Of a DNA stretch of 64,000 nucleotides, positions 27,301 to 34,808 are shown in pieces. The stretch is from Woeseiaceae bacterium (GTDB lineage Bacteria; Pseudomonadota; Gammaproteobacteria; Steroidobacterales; Woeseiaceae). The DNA lies in NCBI GenBank assembly GCA_030066735.1, contig JASJBB010000006.1:1-64000 (forward strand), written 5' to 3'. How positions within the stretch are numbered: the first letter of the stretch is position 1; each line of letters begins with the position of its first letter. Position numbers and translations under genes: made by a program. The notes under the pieces are model-generated. The model saw only the letters and a list, made by a program, of their open reading frames with translations. It was not told the origin of the DNA and did no database searches.

Positions 27301-27546
27301 CGATTTGTCGAGGCGCACCCGGGGAACGACGCGGGCGCCGGGTTGCGCCGCGTGGAGCTGGGCGGCGTGATACTGCGCCGCCGAGGGCTCGGCGAGTTGC
27401 ACGATATAGACCTTGCGCGCAGTCTCGTCCTCGCTGCCGGCGAGTCTTATTGCCCCGAGGCTGCCGGCATCGCGCAGCTCGGTCTCGTGCTGCGCCAAAG
27501 CGCAGACCGGCAACAGCATGGCGGTTAGGAGCAAGGACCGGAGCAT
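24382..27546 (-). CDS. Secreted subtilisin-like serine protease with PA domain
   Basis: A 1054-residue exported protease. After the signal peptide (about 1-19) comes an I9-type propeptide (VYIVQLAEPSAAQYH through FAARMHPSQAHKLASLPEVL). The S8 catalytic domain follows, with Asp in IVIGIIDSGIAPGH, His in DVDGHGTHTATTAAG and Ser in LSGTSMSTPHVAGVAALLLE. A PA domain is inserted between His and Ser (about 440-590, IAFIQRGGCDFDVKVANA). After the catalytic domain is an Fn3-like region typical of plant subtilases, then a C-terminal domain that may be a pre-peptidase C type (DDLDLYIYFCADNV). It probably degrades extracellular protein. Confidence 0.93.
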   Translation of the reverse strand: MLRSLLLTAMLLPVCALAQHETELRDAGSLGAIRLAGSEDETARKVYIVQLAEPSAAQYHAAQLHAAQPGARVVPRVRLDKSSAAMQSYTARLQEAQDRVIARAGADSELIYRYRFGLNGFAARMHPSQAHKLASLPEVLHVWEDEVRPLATSHSLDFLDLFNRTDGLRGPAALDGEDIVIGIIDSGIAPGHPALEDTQEADRPRLCRGDWAENSLLGRWLCRRYRVRDDTLVYEPLETWNGACDAGEQFEDTDCNNKLIGARWFIDGAEAGGPIDDGEIRSARDVDGHGTHTATTAAGNKVRASIFGRFISRVQGIAPRARIAVYKACWLRPGDLRASCNTSDLANAIDMAVADGVDVINYSVGSSLDRLTAPDDLALMAAAKAGVVAVVAAGNEGPNLSTVGSPAGGPWVIAAAASSRDGKSSIEAMEVTAPTSIVGKYPVKEANFTPQLVDGGAVEGDLVLVDDNDETLDDGGTGTTSDACQALVNGSEVSGKIAFIQRGGCDFDVKVANAADAGATAALVYNIAGDPIVMNGTSGLSDIPALMVGQADGNLFLAEIDAGNVVTVTLDKQLFIEENDTGNRMAMFSARGPGPAGDILKPDVTAPGINILAGFTPDAANAMPGENFAYLSGTSMSTPHVAGVAALLLEAHPDWTPAAIKSALMTSARQDITTDDGETPAHPFDFGAGHIVPNAALNPGLIYDVSNDEYDAFACGTASPAVGQTRCDELEAAGFSFAAADLNQPAIAIGRLANQRTVARRVTNTSDEAANYTVDIEPPAGIGVTVEPPIVSLQPGASAEFDVTFTMQSGPLDLWRFGSIAWINNEQTVRSPLAIRPISVTAPAEVTQFGIDGSVSFPVQFGYTGAYTPTPHGLRLPLVINGFVDDDPTKTFTFRTDNGVTAHLIDVPPEQAYLRFALFDTLTDGDDDLDLYIYFCADNVNCVRVGESGEPTSNEEVNFLYPTAGRYAALVHGFATDNVSGGPGANYQLLTWSFGLVDDQGNMTVSGPSFVNAGSSEDVTVSWSGLQTNTIYLGGVGHNTPNGLQAITVIRIGN

Positions 27547-27550
27547 GGGG

Positions 27551-28111
27551 TTACTCGTCTTTGTAGCCCGTTACTTCTTCGCGCGTAAACTCCACGCCAA
27601 GGCCCAACGCGATCCGATTGACGAAGTTGAAGTAAGCGGTCACCAGCGAGAGGTCGAGGATATCCTTGTCGCTGAGGCCGACGGCGCGCAGCTCGCCGAG
27701 GTCGCTCTCGGTCATTGCCGAAGGCGCCGTGGTCAGCTTTTCGGCATGCCGGACGATGTTGGACAGGCGCGGTTCCAGCGTTTCGAGACCATCCGCGGAC
27801 ATCAGCAGCTCGAGGGTTTCGTCGTCCTTGATGTGGCGGCGCAGCGCTTGGGCGTGATGATTCACGCAGTAGGCGCAGTCATTGTTGGCCGACACGACGA
27901 CCGCGATCGCCTCGCGCTCGGCGCGCGATAGCCCCGACTTGCCGAACATGACGGTCATGTACAGGTCGAGATGGTTCTGCATGGCCTCGGGGTTGAGGCT
28001 GTGAACCTTGAGTATGTTGGAAACCTTGCCGCGCTTCGCTACGAGCTCGGCATAAATCGTTCCCAGTTGTCCGTCTGCTTCCGCAACGTCGACTTCGTCA
28101 ATCCAGGACAT
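27551..28111 (-). CDS. AhpD-fold peroxidase-related enzyme (CMD domain)
   Basis: A 186-residue protein of the carboxymuconolactone decarboxylase/AhpD superfamily, in the group often annotated as peroxidase-related. The redox motif NDCAYCVNHHAQALRRH has CxxC followed by HH. The start IDEVDVAEADGQLGTIYAEL and the end YFNFVNRIALGLGVEF are family patterns. It may be an alkylhydroperoxidase, but the substrate is not known. I used the ATG at 28111, because the upstream frame runs into the TonB-domain gene without homology. That gene overlaps by 14 nt, so they are likely one operon. It ends 4 nt before the subtilase start. Confidence 0.85.
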   Translation of the reverse strand: MSWIDEVDVAEADGQLGTIYAELVAKRGKVSNILKVHSLNPEAMQNHLDLYMTVMFGKSGLSRAEREAIAVVVSANNDCAYCVNHHAQALRRHIKDDETLELLMSADGLETLEPRLSNIVRHAEKLTTAPSAMTESDLGELRAVGLSDKDILDLSLVTAYFNFVNRIALGLGVEFTREEVTGYKDE

Positions 28112-29207
28112 CGCTCCTCGCCACCGCTGTCCGGGCGTCTGCGTCGACAGATTCGTTCTCGTTGTGTTCGACAAACCCGAAACTCGCGCCTTGCTCGCCG
28201 AACACGAAAACCCGGCAGTCGCTCGCACCTTTGGGCAACGACCAGGCTTTGCCCGCCTCGACGGGCCCTTCGAGACGATCCCTCTCGCACCGCACTTCGA
28301 ATCGTTCGACGTTACCACTCAGGGCGGCAAAAGAGAACGTCCGGCGCGCGGGAACATAGGTCCACAATGGCCGTCCTTCATTGCCGCCGCCCGGATTGGC
28401 GATCGTTGCGCGGGCGGTGATAGCCGCGTCTCCGGCCAGGTTGCGTTCCAGGTCCGCGACGAGCCCGGAGATCTTCTCGAGGTCCGCTTCACTCCCCGTC
28501 TCACGGCGCAGCAGCCGCAGCGTGCGATCAGCGGCCGCGAACTGCGAGTGCTCCATCTCGAGTTCGAAGAGCCGGCGCAGCAGTTCACGGCGATCTTCGC
28601 CGTCCAGCGAATTGGCGTTGCTGACGCCGAGTGCGCGACGGTAGGCGTCGAGCTTGCCGGTCGAGTCGCCTTCTGCGCCCTCGACCCGGCCGATCATCAG
28701 CCAGAGCATGGTGGACTCGTACAGGTTCCACCCGCCGATTTCAGCCGCCTGGTTCACCGAGGTTCGCGCTTCCAGGAATTCCTCGTTGAAGAGGTGGCGA
28801 ACTATGCGCCGATACCGGCGCAGGAAGTTCGAGGTTGCGAGATCGCGGCCATCGTGGATCTCGAAACGAATGTCGGTCGTGTTGTCGACCAGCGCCTCAC
28901 CGGTCGGTTCGAATCGCCACTCCGGTACCCGTTCCATAACGGAGTCTTCGAATACCACGCCGCCAACGGAGTTCATGATGATGGGGTCTGCCGCCTTGCC
29001 GCCGGCCGTGATGATGAAGTTGACCCGAACCCAGCCTTCCTGGCCGGAGCGCACCCTGGACGGATAATCCGGTGCCGCCTGACTGACCGGCGCCGGGGCG
29101 GCGGGCTTGTTCTGAATGTCGAAGTCGTATTTCTGCGCAGCCGCGGGCGTGACGAGCGTCAGCGCAGCGGCGGCGGTGACGAATGGTGCGATCAGGCGAG
29201 TGGTCAT
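28098..29207 (-). CDS. Exported protein with a TonB C-terminal-like domain
   Basis: A 369-residue protein with a cleavable-looking signal peptide (TPAAAQ, about residue 24). A TonB-C-like domain lies at about 40-120: APDYPSRVRSGQEGWVRVNF, then ITAGGKAADPIIMNSVGG and WRFEPTG. The rest (about 125-369) has no domain I can name; the middle is helical. TonB proteins are normally anchored by an N-terminal helix; here the segment looks cleavable, so the protein may be periplasmic and not an energy transducer. It starts upstream of the peroxidase-related gene. Confidence 0.72.
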   Translation of the reverse strand: MTTRLIAPFVTAAAALTLVTPAAAQKYDFDIQNKPAAPAPVSQAAPDYPSRVRSGQEGWVRVNFIITAGGKAADPIIMNSVGGVVFEDSVMERVPEWRFEPTGEALVDNTTDIRFEIHDGRDLATSNFLRRYRRIVRHLFNEEFLEARTSVNQAAEIGGWNLYESTMLWLMIGRVEGAEGDSTGKLDAYRRALGVSNANSLDGEDRRELLRRLFELEMEHSQFAAADRTLRLLRRETGSEADLEKISGLVADLERNLAGDAAITARATIANPGGGNEGRPLWTYVPARRTFSFAALSGNVERFEVRCERDRLEGPVEAGKAWSLPKGASDCRVFVFGEQGASFGFVEHNENESVDADARTAVARSDVLD

Positions 29208-29309
29208 GGCTCCCCTCCCGGCCGCGACGGGCGCGGTGAGTGTCTGGTTGTTGTTTCTTATAGATGGGTCATGGCGCCCGAAAGTTGCGCCGGGTCGAAA
29301 AAAGTCTCG

Positions 29310-30215
29310 CTATTCCTTTGCGAGCCAGTCCCGCGGCCGCAGGTAGTCACGGTACAGGAGCTCCTCCGGCGAGCCCGGTTCCGGACTCCAGTCGTACTTC
29401 CAGGTGACCAGCGGCGGCAGCGACATCAGGATCGACTCGGTCCTGCCGCCCGACTGCAGGCCGAAGATCGTGCCGCGGTCGTAGATCAGGTTGAACTCGA
29501 CATAGCGCCCGCGCCGATACAGCTGGAACTGCCGTTGCCGATCCCCGTAGGGGTGGTCCCTGCGCTTCCTGACGATGGGGCGGTAGGCCGGCAGGAAACT
29601 GTCGCCGGCGGATTGCAGGAACTCGAAACTGCGATCGAAGCCGGCCTCGTTGACGTCATCGAAGAACAGCCCGCCGACGCCGCGCGTCTCACCGCGGTGC
29701 TTGAGGTAGAAATACTCGTCACACCAGGTCTTGTAACGCTCGTAGAGGCCGTCGCCGAAACCGTCGCACGCCGCGCGCGCAGCCTCGTGCCAGGCGATGA
29801 CGTCCTCTTCGAACGGGTAATACGGGGTCAGGTCGAAACCGCCGCCGAACCACCAGACCGGGTCGACGTCGCCCGCCGTGAAAAACCGGAAATTGGCGTG
29901 CGTTGTCGGCACATACGGGTTGCGCGGATGGATCACGAGCGAGACACCGACGGCCTGGAAGCCACTGCCCGCGAGGTCCGGCCGGCCCTTGGTTGCCGAC
30001 GGGGGCAGCTGGTCGCCGAACACGTGGGAGAAGCCAACGCCGGCTTTCTCGAACACGTCCCCTTCGCTCATCACGCAGCTCAAGCCGCCACCGCCACCGG
30101 GCCGCTGCCAGCTGTCCCGGCGAAAGCTCGCCTTGCCGTCGAGCTGCTCGAGTTCGCTGACGATGCGGCCCTGCAGCGACCGCAGGTATTCCTTGACCTG
30201 GTCGAGTTCCTTCAT
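29310..30215 (-). CDS. hemF: Oxygen-dependent coproporphyrinogen III oxidase
   Basis: Converts coproporphyrinogen III to protoporphyrinogen IX in heme synthesis under aerobic conditions. The 301 residues contain [74 protein letters not shown], and an end with [19 protein letters not shown]. These are diagnostic of HemF and not of the radical-SAM HemN. Its ATG overlaps the stop of tsaC by ATGA. This is the last gene of the dprA-smg-topA-tsaC-hemF series. Confidence 0.97.
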   Translation of the reverse strand: MKELDQVKEYLRSLQGRIVSELEQLDGKASFRRDSWQRPGGGGGLSCVMSEGDVFEKAGVGFSHVFGDQLPPSATKGRPDLAGSGFQAVGVSLVIHPRNPYVPTTHANFRFFTAGDVDPVWWFGGGFDLTPYYPFEEDVIAWHEAARAACDGFGDGLYERYKTWCDEYFYLKHRGETRGVGGLFFDDVNEAGFDRSFEFLQSAGDSFLPAYRPIVRKRRDHPYGDRQRQFQLYRRGRYVEFNLIYDRGTIFGLQSGGRTESILMSLPPLVTWKYDWSPEPGSPEELLYRDYLRPRDWLAKE

Positions 30216-30763
30216 GACGCGCGGGCCCGAATGACGGCGCCTGTCGCCAGGTCCCGAATCTCCGAGGGACCCGATGCGGGGCCGCAGTCGCCGGGCACGA
30301 TGAAGTCGACGACGCCCTCGAACTGGCGGCGCAAAACGAAGCGATTGCGGGCGACGGGCTTGCCCGCAATATTGGCGCTCGTGGATACGATAGGCGCGGC
30401 AACGGCGTTGCAGATCGCGGCCGCCGTGGGGTTGGTCGTCAACCGGACGGCAACGCCGGCGTGTCCACCCCTGACCAGCGGTGAGACGTGTGGCTTTACA
30501 GGGGCGATCCAGGTCGTTGGAGTCGCCGCGTCGGCGGCAGGCAGGGCGCTGCCATCGGGCTCGATCCAGCCGTCGAGCTGTGCCGGGTTCGCGGCAATCA
30601 GTATCAGGCCCTTGCGCGGATCCCGGCGCTTGATGCGCAACAGGCGCAACAGTGCGTCCTCGTCGTCGGGCATGCAGCCCAGCCCGAACACGCCTTCGGT
30701 CGGGTAGGCGATTACGCCGCCACCGAGTAGCACATCCGCTGCTTTCGCGATCGACAGTTTCAT
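30212..30763 (-). CDS. tsaC: Threonylcarbamoyl-AMP synthase (Sua5/YrdC domain)
   Basis: Makes threonylcarbamoyl-AMP from threonine, bicarbonate and ATP for the t6A37 modification of tRNAs that read ANN codons. The 183 residues are one YrdC domain: [56 protein letters not shown] and [15 protein letters not shown]. Length matches TsaC (about 190) and not the longer Sua5 with its extra domain. It lies 9 nt after topA and overlaps hemF by 4 nt. Confidence 0.95.
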   Translation of the reverse strand: MKLSIAKAADVLLGGGVIAYPTEGVFGLGCMPDDEDALLRLLRIKRRDPRKGLILIAANPAQLDGWIEPDGSALPAADAATPTTWIAPVKPHVSPLVRGGHAGVAVRLTTNPTAAAICNAVAAPIVSTSANIAGKPVARNRFVLRRQFEGVVDFIVPGDCGPASGPSEIRDLATGAVIRARAS

Positions 30764-30772
30764 CGAATCAGG

Positions 30773-33175
30773 TTACCCGGACTTTTTCTTGGCCTTCTTT
30801 TTGGTCTTTTTCCTGGTTTTCTTTTTTGCGGTCTTCTTCTTTGCAGCCGTCTTTTTCTTTGCTGCTTTTTTCTTGCCGCGACGGCCGCGTGCGGGGGCGG
30901 CGGCGAGCAGTTCCTTGCACTCTTCGAGCGTCAACGATTTCGGCTCGCGGTCCTTCGGCACGCGGGCATTCTTAGCCTTGTCGGTGATGTATGGGCCGTA
31001 GCGGCCGTTAAGCACCTGGATGCCCTCGTCCTCGAAATCGAGGATCAGGCGCTCGGCGTCGGCTTTCTTTTTCTCGGCGACCAGCTCGAGCGCCCGCGGC
31101 AGCTCGATCGTGTACGGGTCGTCTTCCTTCATGGACACGTACTTGTCGCCATAGCGCACGTACGGGCCGAAGCGGCCGATACTGGCGGACACCGGCTCAC
31201 CTTCCGGCGTTTCGCCGAGCTTGCGCGGCAGCTTGAACAGTTCGAGCGCATCCTCGAGCGTCACGTCGGCCATCTTCTGCCCGGGGCGCAGCCCGGCGAA
31301 CTTCGGCTTTTCCTCGTCGTCCTTGGTGCCTATCTGAACGAACGGTCCGTAGCGTCCCATGCGCACGGTGACGGGTTTGCCGCTCTTCGGATCGATCCCG
31401 AGGTCGCGCGCCTGGGCAACCTGCTCGCGCGTAACAGATTCTTCCTTGTCGTCGCACAGGTCCTTGAACGGGCGCCAGAAGTTGTCGAGCAGCGGCACCC
31501 ATTCCTTCTCGCCGAGCGACACGGCGTCGAGGTCGTCCTCGAGGCGCGCCGTGAAGTCGTAGTCGACGTACTGGGTGAAATGGTCGGTCAGGAAGCCGTT
31601 GACGATGCGGCCGATGTCGGTCGGGATGAAGCGCTTGGCGTCCATCTCGACATACTCGCGATTCTTGAGCGTGGCGATGATGCTGGCGTAAGTCGACGGC
31701 CGGCCGATGCCGTACTCCTCGAGCGTTTTGACCAGGCTTGCCTCGGTGAACCGCGGCGGCGGCTCGGTGAAGTGCTGCTCCGGGCGCAGCTCGTCGAGGT
31801 TGATGACGTCGCCCTCGGCGATCTCGGGCAGCAACCGGTCGCCCTCGTCGTCCTTGTTGTCGTCCTGGCCTTCCTTGTAGACGGCCATGAAGCCGGGCTC
31901 CACCAGGATGGAGCCGTTGGCGCGGAACAGGTTGCCGTCCTCTGCCGGGCCCGCCGCCAGGTCGACAGCAACTGTGTCGAACACGGCCGGCACCATCTGG
32001 CAGGCCATCGTCCGTTTCCAGATCAGTGAATAAAGCTTGTACTGGTCTTCGTCGAGCGCCGCCTTGAGCGACTCCGGGGTGCGCGCCACCGACGTCGGGC
32101 GGATAGCCTCGTGGGCTTCCTGGGCATTTTTCGACTTGTTCTTGAACTCCCGCGGCTCATCCGGAACGTTCTGCTTGCCGTAACGGTCGGCGATGACTTC
32201 ACGAATCTCGTCGACGGCCAGACCGGCCAGCGTGACCGAGTCGGTACGCATGTAGGAGATCAGGCCCACATTGCCCTCACCCGGAAGCTCGATACCTTCG
32301 TAGAGTTTTTGCGCAACGCGCATCGTCCATTGGGTGTTGAATCCGAGTTTGCGGGAAGACTCCTGCTGCAGCGTCGAGGTCGTAAACGGGGCGGCCGGGT
32401 TCCTGCGCCGCTGGCGCTTGGTGACGGTGACCGTCGTCAGCTTGCCGTCAGCCGCGTCGAGCAGCGTCTTCTCGACGTCGCGCGCCTGTTCTTCGTTCTC
32501 GAAACTGAACTGCTCGACCTTGTCGCCCTTGTAACTGATCAGGCGCGACGCGAACGGTTGCTCATCCTTGCTGACGTCGGCCTCGATAGACCAGTACTCG
32601 CGCGCCTTGAATGCTTCGATTTCCTGTTCGCGCTCGACAATCATCCGCAGCGCCGGACTCTGCACCCGGCCGGCCGACAGGCCGCGCTGGACTTTCTTCC
32701 ACAACAGCGGCGACAGGTTGAACCCGACCAGGTAGTCGAGCGCCCGCCGGGCTTGCTGCGCGCCGACGAGATCCGACGACAGGTCGCGCGGGTTGTCGAT
32801 CGCATCCTTGACCGCGGTTTTGGTGATTTCGTGGAACACGACGCGGTGCACAGCCTTGCTGTCGAGAGCGTTTTTTTCCTTGAGCAGCTCGATCAGGTGC
32901 CAGGAAATTGCCTCGCCTTCGCGGTCGGGGTCAGTCGCGAGATACAACGCATCGGCCTTCTTGAGGGCGCGGATGATCGTGTTGACGTGCTTCTCGTTCT
33001 TTTCGATGACCTGGTACTTCATCGAGAACGCATTGTCGGGGTCGACCGCGCCGACCTTGGGCACGAGATCGCGCACGTGACCATACGAGGCAAGGACGTC
33101 GAAGTCCTTGCCGAGGTACTTGCTGATCGTCTTGGCCTTGGCGGGCGACTCAACGATGACGAGATTCTTTGACAT
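30773..33175 (-). CDS. topA: DNA topoisomerase I (type IA)
   Basis: Relaxes negative supercoils by single-strand passage. An 800-residue enzyme with a Toprim domain (about 3-135: VIVESPAKAKTISKYLGK, YLATDPDREGEAISWHL) and an active-site Tyr in VGLISYMRTDSVTLA. The C-terminus has no four-cysteine zinc ribbon; it has three Topo_C-type repeats (MGRYGPFVQIG, IGRFGPYVRYGDKYVS, NGRYGPYITD) and then a Lys/Ala/Thr-rich tail of about 40 residues. That form is typical of xanthomonad-like and actinobacterial TopA. I began at the ATG that gives MSKNLVIVESPAKAK; seven extra upstream codons are possible. Confidence 0.96.
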   Translation of the reverse strand: MSKNLVIVESPAKAKTISKYLGKDFDVLASYGHVRDLVPKVGAVDPDNAFSMKYQVIEKNEKHVNTIIRALKKADALYLATDPDREGEAISWHLIELLKEKNALDSKAVHRVVFHEITKTAVKDAIDNPRDLSSDLVGAQQARRALDYLVGFNLSPLLWKKVQRGLSAGRVQSPALRMIVEREQEIEAFKAREYWSIEADVSKDEQPFASRLISYKGDKVEQFSFENEEQARDVEKTLLDAADGKLTTVTVTKRQRRRNPAAPFTTSTLQQESSRKLGFNTQWTMRVAQKLYEGIELPGEGNVGLISYMRTDSVTLAGLAVDEIREVIADRYGKQNVPDEPREFKNKSKNAQEAHEAIRPTSVARTPESLKAALDEDQYKLYSLIWKRTMACQMVPAVFDTVAVDLAAGPAEDGNLFRANGSILVEPGFMAVYKEGQDDNKDDEGDRLLPEIAEGDVINLDELRPEQHFTEPPPRFTEASLVKTLEEYGIGRPSTYASIIATLKNREYVEMDAKRFIPTDIGRIVNGFLTDHFTQYVDYDFTARLEDDLDAVSLGEKEWVPLLDNFWRPFKDLCDDKEESVTREQVAQARDLGIDPKSGKPVTVRMGRYGPFVQIGTKDDEEKPKFAGLRPGQKMADVTLEDALELFKLPRKLGETPEGEPVSASIGRFGPYVRYGDKYVSMKEDDPYTIELPRALELVAEKKKADAERLILDFEDEGIQVLNGRYGPYITDKAKNARVPKDREPKSLTLEECKELLAAAPARGRRGKKKAAKKKTAAKKKTAKKKTRKKTKKKAKKKSG

Positions 33176-33281
33176 AGGGCGCTCAGATACGGACAACCGC
33201 GGACAATGCCGCGGTTGAATACAATGGCAGACGCCGGCCTGTCAAGAAAATCGGTTTCGAACGGGCTGCATTAGCTCCCGC

Positions 33282-33304
33282 AGGAGCCCGCCCCGGCGGG
33301 CGAT
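33282..33304 (+). repeat. Dispersed palindromic repeat, copy 1
   Basis: AGGAGCCCGCCCCGGCGGGC followed by GAT. The core GCCCGCC-CC-GGCGGGC is a near-perfect hairpin. The same 23 bases occur at 36622-36644 and the first 22 occur in reverse at 46573-46594. It lies between topA and smg, 4 nt before the smg stop codon on the complementary side. Confidence 0.85.
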
Positions 33305-33307
33305 TCC

Positions 33308-33784
33308 CTAATGAATCGACCCCGTACTCTCTTCGAACACGAGGTCTTCCATCCTGGCGTACGCCAGCTCTTGTCCGGGCTGGCTGAAAAGCACCATCAG
33401 GACGACCCACTTGATCTGCTCGACGTCGATATCGGCGGATTCGAGCGCCAACAGCCGGTCGACCAGGATCTCGCGCTGCTGTGGCGACAGGATGCCGATC
33501 TGCTCGAGATAGGCGATGTACCCGCGACACGCAGCGTCCAGCCGTTCCTGTTCGAAGTCGTTGTAGACGCGCAGGCCATGCGAGGTCTGGGCGTGAAAGG
33601 CGATGCTTTCCTGGTGGTCGGTCAGCCCGTCGAGCCAGTCCAGCGCACGATCGATCTCGGTGTCTGTGAAGCCGGCGCGGGAGAGTTCATCGCGCAGTTC
33701 GTTCTGATCAGCTTCAGGTTCTTCATCCGTGTCGACGTAGGTCTCAAACAGGTACATGAGTACGTCGAGAACATTTTCTTTCAT
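33308..33784 (-). CDS. smg: Smg family protein (DUF494)
   Basis: A 158-residue cytosolic protein found next to dprA and topA in many Beta- and Gammaproteobacteria. It begins MKENVLDVLMYLFETYVDTD and contains ELSRAGFTDTEIDRALDWLD and GYIAYLEQIGILSPQQRE. It ends with DVEQIKWVVLMVLFSQPGQE, all typical of DUF494. Its molecular role is not established. Its 49-nt distance to upstream dprA suggests co-transcription. Confidence 0.95.
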   Translation of the reverse strand: MKENVLDVLMYLFETYVDTDEEPEADQNELRDELSRAGFTDTEIDRALDWLDGLTDHQESIAFHAQTSHGLRVYNDFEQERLDAACRGYIAYLEQIGILSPQQREILVDRLLALESADIDVEQIKWVVLMVLFSQPGQELAYARMEDLVFEESTGSIH

Positions 33785-33833
33785 TCCTGGAGCGGCTCCC
33801 TATCGTTCCTGATCCAGTTTTGTCGTCCGGTGT

Positions 33834-34745
33834 CTATCGGCCAAGCAGGGAATAGCGTCCACCAGACAGCGATTCGACTTCTCCCTGTAGCTCCAGGATC
33901 AGAAGCATGGAGGAAACCTGGTCGATCGTCAAACCGGAAGTTGCGGCCAGTTCGTCGACGCTGACCGGGTCGAAACCGATGAATTTGCGCAGCTGCGCGT
34001 AGTCGCCATCGTCGAAATCGGGCGAATCGGTCTTCGTTGTTGATTCCAAAGAACTTTGTAGCAGGTGCGATGACAGGGGCGCGAGTTCCGCCACGACGTC
34101 CTCGGCCGTTTCAACGAGCTTGGCCCCCTGGCGGATGAGCTTATGACAACCTCGCGAAAGCGGATTATGGATAGAGCCCGGTATCGCGAAGACTTCGCGT
34201 CCCTGTTCGCCGGCAAGGCGCGCCGTAATCAGCGAGCCGCTGCGGCGCGCCGCCTCCACGACCAGCGTCCCGAGGCTCATACCGCTGATCAGCCGGTTGC
34301 GCTGCGGAAACAGCGCCTTGTCCGGATGCGTGCCGAGCGGAAACTCGCTGACCAGCGCGCCGCGGGCGGCGATCTCGTGGGCCAATTCGTAATTCGATGC
34401 CGGGTAGACCCGGTCAATACCGTGACCCAGGAAGGCGATCGTGCCGGCCCCGGCGTCGAGCGCGCCGCGATGCGCCGCGGTATCGATGCCCTCGGCAAGG
34501 CCGCTGACGATGCAAAAACCGGCGCCGCCCAGGTGTCGAGCGAACTCGAACGCGGTGCGCCGCCCGGCCTCCGTCGGATTGCGGCTGCCGACGATGGCGA
34601 GCGCCGGCATGTGCAAAAGCTCGACGTTACCTTTTACAAACAGGCGCTCGGGCGCCCGCGGTATTTGCTCGAGCAGTTCCGGGAAGTCGTCGTCGCCCTT
34701 CGTGACGAGGTGATTGCCCGGCGACTGCAGCCATTCGTCGTTCAT
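33834..34745 (-). CDS. dprA: DNA processing protein DprA, N-terminally short
   Basis: Loads RecA onto incoming single-stranded DNA during natural transformation. The Rossmann-fold core is complete: LAIVGSRNPTEAGRRTAFEF, FCIVSGLAEGIDTAAHRGAL, TIAFLGHGIDRVYPASNYEL, VSEFPLGTHPDKALFPQRNR, ISGMSLGTLVVEAARRSGSL and ITARLAGEQGREVFAIPGSI. A C-terminal winged helix follows (VDELAATSGLTIDQVSSMLL). The usual N-terminal SAM-like domain of about 50-60 residues is absent; an in-frame stop lies just before the ATG and a terminator lies immediately upstream. The remaining 303 residues could still be functional. Confidence 0.92.
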   Translation of the reverse strand: MNDEWLQSPGNHLVTKGDDDFPELLEQIPRAPERLFVKGNVELLHMPALAIVGSRNPTEAGRRTAFEFARHLGGAGFCIVSGLAEGIDTAAHRGALDAGAGTIAFLGHGIDRVYPASNYELAHEIAARGALVSEFPLGTHPDKALFPQRNRLISGMSLGTLVVEAARRSGSLITARLAGEQGREVFAIPGSIHNPLSRGCHKLIRQGAKLVETAEDVVAELAPLSSHLLQSSLESTTKTDSPDFDDGDYAQLRKFIGFDPVSVDELAATSGLTIDQVSSMLLILELQGEVESLSGGRYSLLGR

Positions 34746-34756
34746 GACCGCAGTCT

Positions 34757-34784
34757 AAAAAAAACGGCGCCCGAAAGCGCCGCC
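34757..34784 (-). terminator. Intrinsic terminator of the LysM gene
   Basis: Read on the minus strand: six-base stem CGGCGC / GCGCCG with a six-base loop, then eight T's (34757-34764). It lies between the LysM gene and dprA, 12 nt before the dprA start. Confidence 0.85.
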
Positions 34785-34808
34785 TTTATTTGCTGTAGCT
34801 CTTCAAAA

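Noticed and set aside
28098-29207. True TonB energy transducer.
   Set aside because: The N-terminal helix looks like a cleavable signal; no ExbB or ExbD gene is near.
28164-30707. An 847-codon open frame on the plus strand.
   Set aside because: It runs antisense through three genes with clear families (TonB-C protein, hemF, tsaC), with no recognisable domain.
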